DNA from: Desulfarculus sp.
GTDB lineage: Bacteria; Desulfobacterota; Desulfarculia; Desulfarculales; Desulfarculaceae
Direction of reading: 5' to 3'
DNA: 11,445 nt
Assembly (NCBI GenBank): GCA_020216625.1
Contig: JAIUYB010000032.1
Location: forward strand, 1-11,445
Part shown: positions 1 through 6,024 of the stretch, piece after piece
Layout: each line of letters starts with the position of its first letter
Numbering within the stretch: position 1 is the first letter of the stretch
Position numbers and translations under genes: made by a program
The notes under the pieces: model-generated
Told to the model about the DNA's origin: nothing
The model's database searches: none
What the model saw: the letters and a program-made list of their open reading frames with translations, nothing else

Positions 1-24
1 GACTGTATACAGTCGCAGCACCAT
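1..24 (-). CDS. Possible 5' end of a leftward gene, cut by the window edge
   Basis: On the minus strand a strong Shine-Dalgarno sequence, GAGGAGGT (complement of 28-35), is followed after three bases by ATG at 24-22. The frame stays open to the edge and reads Met-Val-Leu-Arg-Leu-Tyr-Thr-Val. A GTG directly after the ATG gives a more usual spacing and could be the true start. Eight codons are too few to identify a product. The gene would be transcribed divergently from the TonB receptor, so the long non-coding stretch to its right would be shared upstream sequence. The site could also be a chance match, because nothing beyond the ribosome site and the open frame supports it. Confidence 0.4.
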
Positions 25-391
25 GCCACCTCCTCAAGCCGAATGAATTTTGCATACCTGTTTGGGGGCGTCGTAACCGCGCGGCGCATCGCTCGGCAAC
101 CGGGCAAAAGTCCGGTGCGTAGATGACCTGTTCACCAGAAATGCCGCGGCAATGCCTGGTGAATGCCAACCTCGATGCGATGCGAATCTGGCGTATAGGA
201 CGGGCAGGTGTCCGTGACCAGAGTCAACCCGAGGGGGCGTCAAAGCCCAACTCGGCTTTTGTCCTTCTGCTCTGTCAGGTCCCTAGAGTGATGGGGCGGC
301 CCTATGGAGCGAGCCATGCATCTTTTGTCGCATTTATGGTTAGTTTAGCCGAACCGGTCCTGTTTTTCTAGGTTCTTCGTAGTAACCGATC

Positions 392-407
392 TAATTAAAG
401 TTAATTA
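392..407. promoter_or_regulatory. AT-rich palindrome, candidate operator
   Basis: TAATTAA and its exact reverse complement TTAATTA flank two central bases (AG). This is a 7+2+7 dyad in the most AT-rich patch of the window. Such short dyads are typical of dimeric repressor sites. It lies between the two divergent gene starts, about 370 bases from the leftward one and 740 from the receptor gene. The regulator is not known. Confidence 0.3.
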
Positions 408-441
408 TCATCAGTCGGGATCTCGTGAAACTCCTCCCCGG

Positions 442-587
442 CCAGCGGATAGGTTGCCAGGCAACCTGTTGGAGAACCTTGGCCGCTGGATTGGTGAGCC
501 CTTGTTCTGGCGCATCCTGGTGCAGTCGTGGCCGTAACCCAGATCTTTTTCAAGCCCCAACAGATGATCTGACAGTCTATCCGCTGG
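442..587. repeat. Nested inverted repeats
   Basis: The outer arms are CCAGCGGATAG at 442-452 and its exact reverse complement CTATCCGCTGG at 577-587. A second copy of the complementary core CCGCTGG lies at 483-489 and could pair with the same left arm. Between them, 451-467 is a perfect palindrome, AGGTTGCC and GGCAACCT around a single A. The left arm can therefore form two competing stems. No coding sequence is associated. It could be part of a structured RNA or a small repeat element. Confidence 0.45.
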
Positions 588-789
588 TGATCGTTAAGAT
601 TAACAGCAAGATGCACCAAGGCGGTCCACCCGCGGACAGGCGACCCGAAGGGTAGAATTGACACCGATCCAGGTTCACCATGCGGGTCCCGGGGTCGGTT
701 TCACCTAAAGGCATTGGCGGATGAGCCGGAAATGCGCTGGGGTGCACCAGTCAGAACCGCAACCACCGACTGTCTGCAGGAGTTTTTTG

Positions 790-817
790 TTGACTTCACC
801 AACAACCTTTGTTAATT
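790..817 (+). promoter_or_regulatory. Weak candidate sigma-70-like promoter for the receptor operon
   Basis: TTGACT at 790-795 matches five of six bases of a -35 box. The best -10 at proper spacing is poor (TTAATT at 812-817). The site overlaps two similar direct repeats, GTTGACTTCACC (789-800) and GTTAATTCACC (811-821), about two helical turns apart. This is a plausible arrangement for a regulator covering a promoter. If correct, transcription would start near 825 and include the hairpin at 828-850 and the terminator at 952-1004. Confidence 0.25.
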
Positions 818-827
818 CACCTGACAC

Positions 828-850
828 AATGTGGATCCGAAGGCCACATT
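828..850 (+). other. Hairpin at the start of the presumed receptor leader RNA
   Basis: AATGTGG (828-834) pairs with CCACATT (844-850). Inside, after a two-base bulge, CC pairs with GG around a GAA loop. The hairpin lies just downstream of the candidate promoter and about 100 bases before the intrinsic terminator, so it could belong to a regulated leader. I did not find the sequence hallmarks of a cobalamin riboswitch and do not recognise another known class. Confidence 0.35.
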
Positions 851-951
851 CGGTGTTCAACCAATTTTCGTGCGCTTCTCGCAAGGCATGAGCCGCCCAA
901 TCGCCGTCGGCATGCGCTGACGCCTGCGAACCACAACCCGAAAGCAACTCG

Positions 952-1004
952 GACCACGAAGGCCGCGCCCCCTCTGGGGGGGACTGCCTTCGTGGTCTTT
1001 TTTT
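952..1004 (+). terminator. Strong intrinsic terminator upstream of the receptor gene (possible attenuator)
   Basis: GACCACGAAGGC (952-963) is perfectly complementary to GCCTTCGTGGTC (986-997), giving a 12-pair stem. A run of seven T follows (998-1004). Within the loop CCCCC (968-972) can pair with the G-run after it, extending the structure. No gene on the plus strand ends upstream, while the receptor gene starts 142 bases downstream. The terminator therefore ends either a small RNA or an attenuated leader of the receptor operon. Confidence 0.85.
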
Positions 1005-1133
1005 GGTGGCCTCTCTTTGGGTTGAGGCCGGCCAGGGTGCTTGGGCGCGCCAGCGATCATGCGTGGGAGCGGTTGGCTGAAGGGAGCCTGAACGTTTGAC
1101 CAAAGAGCTGGGGCATCGACGCCCAAACCCGGG

Positions 1134-1139
1134 AAAGGA
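1134..1139 (+). promoter_or_regulatory. Ribosome binding site that sets the receptor start
   Basis: AAAGGA lies seven bases before the ATG at 1147. It favours that start over an in-frame TTG at 1096, which would add 17 residues but has only a loosely placed AGGGAG at 1081-1086. Confidence 0.6.
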
Positions 1140-1146
1140 AATTCAC

Positions 1147-3363
1147 ATGTCTTATCGTGTCGCGTTTAGCGTGGATGCGGCGCCGCGCGAATTTGGCTGG
1201 GAAAAGAGCGGTCTCGCGATTCGTCGGGCGCAAGGCCGGGCGGGTGGTGGCTGGATCAAAATCCTGACTGGCCTGCTCCTGCTGGGCTTCCTTGGGCTCT
1301 GGCCAGGGGGGCCGCAAGCCGCCGAGTCGCAACCAGCCACCAGCAAGGCGCATTCACTCAATGAGATCGTGGTCAGCTCCAGCGCCGGCGACCAGGCGGT
1401 GGCGCTGACTCCGACCTCCACCACCATCGTCTTGGACAACTACGACACCGTCATCCCAGCCCAGAACGTGGGTGACTATCTGAAAAACCTGATCATGTTC
1501 GATTACCGGGGTGGCAGCGACCTGGTGCCATCCGATGACAGCTTCTCGCTGCGGTCTTTCGAAACCAACCGGTTCGTCGTGGCCATCGACGGGCTGGACC
1601 TGCGCCGCACCGGCGGTCGCAAGTCCACCAACATCGTCGATTACGCCTATCTGCCGCCATTTTTGATCGAAAAGATCGAGGTGCTACCCGGCCCCCACTC
1701 GGCCTTGTATCCAGCCAAGGCCATCGGCGGCGTGGTCAACCTGGTCAGCCGGGCCCCGGCCCTGCGCGCGGACGCCGTGCCGGAGGTGAAGGTCTCCACC
1801 AGTTACAAATCCTACAACACGCAGAACTACACCGTGAGCGCCCAGGGCAGCGCAGACCAGTTCACCTATGACCTGGGTTACCAGAAATACAAGACCGACG
1901 GCTATCTGCGCAACAGCGAGGCCGAGATCAGCACCGTTGTGGGCCGGATGGGCTATGTGATCCCCTCCGGCGGCCACCTCGCCCTCACCGGATCCTACTC
2001 CGACAACGACAAGCGGATCCCGGTCAACAACGACCCTGGAGACAAGACCACTCAGTACGACAGCGCCTACCCGGTGGTCACTGGCTCTGCCTTCACCAAT
2101 AGCGACAGCCCCTCCTGGGATGGCAACGCCTTCTCCTACCGTCTGGATTATCGCCAGCCAACAAGCCTGGGCGAACTTTCGGCCGAGGCATCCTACGCCG
2201 AGGAGACCAAGGATCGCGCCTACCTGGACAAGGGTGTCTATACCTCCATGTTCACCCGCTACTACCAACAAGCGGCCAAGCTTCAGGATCGCTACCGCTT
2301 CAACGACAGCCACGAGACCACCCTGGAGGTCGATGGTCAGCAGCTCTACGACGGCGATCACGACACCAAGGACAAGCGCATGGAAATCAAGGGAATGGGC
2401 GTTCAACACCAATGGCGCGTCGTTCCCCGTCTGAGCCTCACCGCCGGCCTGCGCTACGAGCAGGTGGACATCTGGGTCAGCAACACCACCACCACCGGCA
2501 AATACATCACCGGTCGGCCGGACTGGATCGAGCGAAGCTGGGGCGAGGTGCTGCCCAAGTCCATGCTGACCTACGAGTTGGACGACCTGGCTACGGCGCT
2601 GCGCGAAACCTCGATCTCCCTGGGCGTCAGCCGCATCTGGCGCGCGCCGGACTACCACGGCGACTACAACCCCCAAGGCCGTCCTAGCGGGGCCTGGCTG
2701 GATCCAGAGCACGGCCTGGGCGTCGACGCCATCCTCAAGCGCCGCCTGGTGGGCAACATCGAGGCCAAGCTGAGCTATTTCCATTACATCATCGAGGATT
2801 ACATCGCCAACAACTCCAACTACGCCAAGTACACCCCCAGCGCCAAGAACAAGGTGACGCCGGGGATGGAATACAAGGACTACAAGATCAACCTGGACGA
2901 GATGGTGCGCAGGGGAGTGGAGCTGGAGATCGGCGGCAATCTCCTCCCCGACTTGTCCTTCTACCTGGGCGCCACCTATCAGAAGCTGGAAAACCAAGGC
3001 AATGAACTGGCCGGCTTCGACGCCGCATCCAACGTGGCCAAGTACCGTGTCAACGCCGGTCTGCGCTACAACCTGCTCAAGAACGTCAAGTTGCTCCTTG
3101 ATTACAAATTCCAGGACAAGCAGGTGAGCGAGGTGGCCGAGCAGTTGACCGCCGACACCTGGACCGTGCGCGAGGTGGCCATCGACGCCTACCACTTGGT
3201 GGACTTCGGGGTGCAGTTCAACCTGTTCAAGCAATGGGGCCCCTGCAAGGACGGCGTCCTGCGCCTGTTCATCGAAAACGCCTTCGACGCCACTTATTAC
3301 GACACCAGCGGCTATCCGGGCACCGACCGCACCTACGGGGTGGGTCTGAGTTTCAGACTGTGA
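1147..3363 (+). CDS. TonB-dependent outer-membrane receptor
   Basis: A 738-residue outer-membrane channel that would import a scarce ligand using energy passed from the inner membrane by TonB-ExbB-ExbD. The N-terminus has a long polar stretch (about 36 residues), a hydrophobic core and a likely signal-peptidase site after Gln-Ala-Ala (57-59). A TonB-box-like segment, LNEIVVSSS, follows at 71-79. The plug domain spans about 90-203 and shows the typical features VVAIDGLDLRR (144-154), IEKIEVLPGP (174-183) and AIGGVVNLVSR (192-202). The rest is beta-barrel with alternating strands and ends in a strand finishing Phe-Arg-Leu, as expected for outer-membrane insertion. Length is normal for the family. 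It heads the rightward gene set behind a terminator-bearing leader, so expression is probably ligand- or metal-controlled. The substrate cannot be read from the sequence; the neighbours suggest a tetrapyrrole or metallophore. Confidence 0.95.
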   Translation: MSYRVAFSVDAAPREFGWEKSGLAIRRAQGRAGGGWIKILTGLLLLGFLGLWPGGPQAAESQPATSKAHSLNEIVVSSSAGDQAVALTPTSTTIVLDNYDTVIPAQNVGDYLKNLIMFDYRGGSDLVPSDDSFSLRSFETNRFVVAIDGLDLRRTGGRKSTNIVDYAYLPPFLIEKIEVLPGPHSALYPAKAIGGVVNLVSRAPALRADAVPEVKVSTSYKSYNTQNYTVSAQGSADQFTYDLGYQKYKTDGYLRNSEAEISTVVGRMGYVIPSGGHLALTGSYSDNDKRIPVNNDPGDKTTQYDSAYPVVTGSAFTNSDSPSWDGNAFSYRLDYRQPTSLGELSAEASYAEETKDRAYLDKGVYTSMFTRYYQQAAKLQDRYRFNDSHETTLEVDGQQLYDGDHDTKDKRMEIKGMGVQHQWRVVPRLSLTAGLRYEQVDIWVSNTTTTGKYITGRPDWIERSWGEVLPKSMLTYELDDLATALRETSISLGVSRIWRAPDYHGDYNPQGRPSGAWLDPEHGLGVDAILKRRLVGNIEAKLSYFHYIIEDYIANNSNYAKYTPSAKNKVTPGMEYKDYKINLDEMVRRGVELEIGGNLLPDLSFYLGATYQKLENQGNELAGFDAASNVAKYRVNAGLRYNLLKNVKLLLDYKFQDKQVSEVAEQLTADTWTVREVAIDAYHLVDFGVQFNLFKQWGPCKDGVLRLFIENAFDATYYDTSGYPGTDRTYGVGLSFRL

Positions 3364-3384
3364 TGCCGGCGTGGAGGGCGTGCT

Positions 3385-3433
3385 GCCGGCCACCGGCGCC
3401 AGGCAGAATCGAACCCGCGCCAATGAGGCGCGG
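3385..3433 (+). other. Two intercistronic hairpins
   Basis: In the 113-base gap between the receptor and the next gene, GCCGG (3385-3389) pairs with CCGGC (3393-3397). CCGCGCC (3415-3421) pairs perfectly with GGCGCGG (3427-3433) around the loop AATGA. No T-run follows, so these are not intrinsic terminators. They more likely affect mRNA stability or the relative expression of receptor and downstream gene. Confidence 0.5.
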
Positions 3434-3476
3434 AGCTAAACCAGGATTCGACCATCAATCAGGGAGAAGAACGCCG

Positions 3477-5150
3477 ATGAAATTTCGCGCGACAAGCCCG
3501 CTGCGCTGGGCCGGCGGACGGGGATTGGCCTTGGTGGCGGCGATGGCGCTTGCGGTTGCGCTTTTGGTCGGTCCAGTCCCAGCCGGGGCGGCGGAAGCAA
3601 ACCCGGGCGGCTATCAACTGGTGGGCCTGGGTCCCGGCGACCTTGACCTGATGACCCCCCGCCAGGTGCGAGCCATCGCCGAAGCCGACGTGGTCTTCTG
3701 CGACGCCAAAACCCGCGACCTGCTGGCCCCGTTGGTGGACCTGATGGGTAAGCGGGTGATCGAGGGCTACAACCTTGCATTCCCCTTCTACGGCCAGGAC
3801 TGCGCCAAGGTCTCGCCCGAGGCGGGCAAGCGTTGGGGCAAGACCTGCGCCGAGTTCAAGAAGATGCAGGCCGACTTCACGGCCCTGGTCCGCCAGGAGG
3901 TGGGCCAGGGTAAGCGGGTGGTGATGCTCAGCGGCGGCGACCCCACCATCTACGGCCCCGGGGTCTGGACCCTTCTGGCTCTCAAGGATCTGAACCCCAA
4001 GGTTGTGCCCGGCCTCAGCGCCTTCAACGCCGCCAACGCCGCCCTCAAGGTGGGCCTGGGCGAAGTCATCATCACCGCGCCCTTCCAAAAAGACGGCCGC
4101 GCCGACACCCTGGAAAACCTTTCCGGGCATGACAAGGCCACCCTGGTCATCTTCATGCCCCGGGATCTGGAGGCTCTTCTGGAGCGGCTGGCCAGGGTCA
4201 ACCCGCCCGACATGACGGTGGCCGTGGTGGCCAACGCCGGCATGCGGGGTCACGAGCGGGTCATCCTGGGCGACATGGTCGACATCAAGTCCAAGCTGTC
4301 CGGTCAGGACCTTCGGAATTCCCTGGTCTATCTGGGCCGCGACTTGGCCCGCTCCCAGCACCGTCCCGAAAAGCCCGGAGGCCAGCCCGGCCAGGGCAAG
4401 TTCTACCTGGTGGGCATGGGTCCGGGGGACCCGGACCTGGCCACCCTGCGCGCCTTGGAGGTGATCAAGAAGGCCGACCTGGTCTTCGCCGGCCGCGACC
4501 TCCAAGTGCGTTTCGCCAGCGAACTGGCGGGCAAGCGGGTGCTGGACGGCTATCACCGCCTGTTCCCCTTCTTCGGTAAGGATTGCGCCAAACTCAGCGA
4601 GCAGGAAAAGGCCCGCGAGCGTATGAGCTGCGAGGAATACCAGCGCAAGCAGGCCGAGTTCGTGGCCCTGACCCACCAGGCGGTGGCCCAGGGCCAGACC
4701 GTGGCCATGCTCGACAGCGGCGATCCCCTGGTCTATGGCCCCTGCTCCTGGACCCTGGCCGCCCTGCCCGAGCTGGACACCGAGGTGGTGCCCGGCCTGA
4801 GCTGCTTCAACGCCGCCAACGCCGCCCTGGCCCGTGGGGTGACCGAGGGCGAGACCTCCCATTCAGTGCTCTTGGCCTCGGGCTGGACGGTGGATGAGAT
4901 GGCTCGTCACCGCGCCACCATGGTCTTGTTCACCATGCGCACGGAGTTCCAGAAATTCGTCGATTCCCTCTCCAAACACTACCCGCCCGAGACCCCGGTG
5001 GCGATTGTGTTCGAGGCCGGCTTCCAAAACGAAGAGAAGGTGATGCGGGGCACGCTGGGCGGCATCATGCAGCAGGTTAGCGGACAAAAGCTGCCCTTCC
5101 ACCACCTGCTCTATGTGGGCGACTTCCTGACCAACGAGAAACCGTTTTAA
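3477..5150 (+). CDS. Exported protein with two tandem tetrapyrrole-methylase domains
   Basis: 557 residues. The start at 3477 has AGGGAG ten bases upstream and gives a clear signal peptide: Lys/Arg-rich beginning, hydrophobic stretch about 17-32, likely cleavage after Ala-Gly-Ala (36-38). Two domains of the precorrin/uroporphyrinogen methylase fold follow. Domain 1 has GLGPGD (50-55), SGGDPTIYG (152-160), VVPGLSAFNAANAAL (176-190) and ATLVIFM (221-227). Domain 2 has GMGPGD (313-318), SGDPLVYG (414-421), VVPGLSCFNAANAAL (437-451) and ATMVLFTM (480-487). Most motifs are offset by exactly 261 residues, so the gene arose by internal duplication. Family members normally methylate tetrapyrroles in the cytoplasm with S-adenosylmethionine. 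Here the motifs survive in a protein apparently sent to the periplasm, where a binding or carrier role is more likely. Each domain has a cysteine pair 15 residues apart (109/124 and 370/385). It lies between receptor and DUF4198 genes. Domain call firm, function unknown. Confidence 0.9.
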   Translation: MKFRATSPLRWAGGRGLALVAAMALAVALLVGPVPAGAAEANPGGYQLVGLGPGDLDLMTPRQVRAIAEADVVFCDAKTRDLLAPLVDLMGKRVIEGYNLAFPFYGQDCAKVSPEAGKRWGKTCAEFKKMQADFTALVRQEVGQGKRVVMLSGGDPTIYGPGVWTLLALKDLNPKVVPGLSAFNAANAALKVGLGEVIITAPFQKDGRADTLENLSGHDKATLVIFMPRDLEALLERLARVNPPDMTVAVVANAGMRGHERVILGDMVDIKSKLSGQDLRNSLVYLGRDLARSQHRPEKPGGQPGQGKFYLVGMGPGDPDLATLRALEVIKKADLVFAGRDLQVRFASELAGKRVLDGYHRLFPFFGKDCAKLSEQEKARERMSCEEYQRKQAEFVALTHQAVAQGQTVAMLDSGDPLVYGPCSWTLAALPELDTEVVPGLSCFNAANAALARGVTEGETSHSVLLASGWTVDEMARHRATMVLFTMRTEFQKFVDSLSKHYPPETPVAIVFEAGFQNEEKVMRGTLGGIMQQVSGQKLPFHHLLYVGDFLTNEKPF

Positions 5151-5198
5151 CCCCGCCATGCCCTGGCCGGCATGACGACCACTCGGGAGAGACGAGCC

Positions 5199-6002
5199 AT
5201 GAGACGCCTAATTCGCTGGGCCGCGGCTTGCGGCGGTTTTTGCCTTCTGAGCGTGAGTGGACCGGCCCTGGCCCACAACATTTGGCTGGCCCCCGACAAC
5301 CACTTCCCTCAGGTGGGCGACACGGTGCGGATCAAGGTCGGCTTCGGTCATGACTACCCGGCCAGCCGGGAGGACCAGCCGGTGAAGGAAGGCATGGTCG
5401 GCGAGGCCCTGGCCATCATCCCCGGCGGAGGCCAGGTCGCTTTGGAAAAAACCGCGGTCGACACCTACCAGCTCAAGATCGACCGTCCCGGTCCCTACCT
5501 GCTGGTGGCGGCCATGCCTGCCGGTCTGTTCAGCCGCCCCCCGGAAGGCATGAAGCGTGGCGGACGCAAGGACTTCCCGGAGGTCAAGAGCTGCATGGAA
5601 GCGCGCATGGTGGCCAACGCCTTTTTGTTCGCCGGCGCTCAAGGGCAGGGAGCGATCCAGAGCGACCAAGCCTTGCAACTCAAGCCGCTGGCTGCCGTGA
5701 ACGGATTGAAAAAAGGCGATGTCCTGCCGATCCAGGTCTTGTTCGAAGGCCAACCCCTGGCCGGGGCCAAGATCAAGGCCACCTATGCCGGCTATCAACC
5801 GCAGGCCAACGCCAAATCCCAAGAAGGCCACGGCGCGCCCATGGCCCTGGAGACCAGCGCCGACGCCGAGGGCAAGGCGGAGTTGAAAATGGAGGTGGCT
5901 GGCCACTGGCTGGTGATCCTCGGCCACAGCACGCCCTATCAGCCCGCCGAGGTCTGCGACAAGCGGATGTACATGTCCAGCTACGCCATCGAGGTCAAGT
6001 AG
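5199..6002 (+). CDS. Periplasmic DUF4198-family protein
   Basis: 267 residues. The ATG at 5199 has GGGAGAG seven bases upstream and gives a clean signal peptide (Arg-rich start, hydrophobic core, Ala-Leu-Ala at 23-25). An in-frame ATG at 5172 lacks such a site. The mature protein would begin His-Asn-Ile-Trp-Leu-Ala-Pro, the usual opening of DUF4198 proteins. Some relatives belong to nickel/cobalt uptake systems, and an exposed N-terminal histidine can bind metal. Other possible ligands are His35, His51, His211, His236 and His243. Cys132 and Cys253 could form a disulfide. The second half (about 170-240) looks like a beta-sandwich domain. It follows the exported methylase by 48 bases, a gap holding the dyad CATGCC/GGCATG (5157-5174). 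I infer a metal or ligand carrier for the same uptake system; family confidence is higher than role confidence. Confidence 0.85.
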   Translation: MRRLIRWAAACGGFCLLSVSGPALAHNIWLAPDNHFPQVGDTVRIKVGFGHDYPASREDQPVKEGMVGEALAIIPGGGQVALEKTAVDTYQLKIDRPGPYLLVAAMPAGLFSRPPEGMKRGGRKDFPEVKSCMEARMVANAFLFAGAQGQGAIQSDQALQLKPLAAVNGLKKGDVLPIQVLFEGQPLAGAKIKATYAGYQPQANAKSQEGHGAPMALETSADAEGKAELKMEVAGHWLVILGHSTPYQPAEVCDKRMYMSSYAIEVK

Positions 6003-6024
6003 ACAGCAAGGGAGCGTCGCCATC

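Larger units (their letters stand above)
25..789. other. Non-coding stretch rich in inverted repeats
   Basis: I see no convincing gene here. The short open frames of 69 to 98 codons, in both directions, have no ribosome sites, recognisable motifs or consistent codon bias. Base composition is closer to even than in the GC-rich genes to the right. The stretch holds an AT-rich palindrome (392-407), a perfect GGTTGCC-type palindrome (451-467) nested in a longer inverted repeat (442-452 with 577-587), small hairpins with GAA loops or short loops (624-637 and 643-653), and an eight-pair stem (663-670 with 692-699). It may hold operators, a structured RNA, or the remains of a lost mobile sequence; I cannot tell which. 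Confidence 0.5.

Noticed and set aside
1..14. Palindrome as a LexA-type SOS box
   Set aside because: The half-sites CTGT and ACAG are separated by only two bases; the enterobacterial LexA box needs eight.
229..260. Weak terminator-like hairpin (CCGAG with CTCGG, then four T)
   Set aside because: Only a five-pair outer stem with an imperfect interior and a short T-run; no gene ends there.
123..371. 82-codon plus-strand open frame
   Set aside because: No ribosome site, no recognisable motif, and composition unlike the real genes; treated as chance.
401..664. Overlapping open frames on both strands, considered as a transposase remnant
   Set aside because: Neither translation shows a catalytic motif or a recognisable transposase block, and no terminal repeats with target duplication are visible.
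700..1146. Cobalamin riboswitch ahead of the receptor
   Set aside because: The conserved B12-box and GCCACTG-type elements were not found on reading; kept only as an unclassified leader.
3405..3422. tRNA T-arm-like string (GAATCGAACCC) between receptor and methylase genes
   Set aside because: The flanking bases do not form the T-stem, and no acceptor, D or anticodon arms are present.
1684..3423. 579-codon minus-strand open frame antisense to the receptor gene
   Set aside because: Low-complexity Val/Gly/His-rich translation typical of a shadow of GC-rich coding sequence; the plus strand has clear family motifs.
3234..3476. Upstream extension of the exported methylase into the receptor gene (81 codons)
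   Set aside because: The extension is Arg/Pro-rich shadow of the receptor frame, and the internal ATG at 3477 has a ribosome site and begins a proper signal peptide.
3459..4862. 467-codon minus-strand open frame antisense to the exported methylase
   Set aside because: Repetitive Gly/His/Val-rich shadow translation with no motifs.
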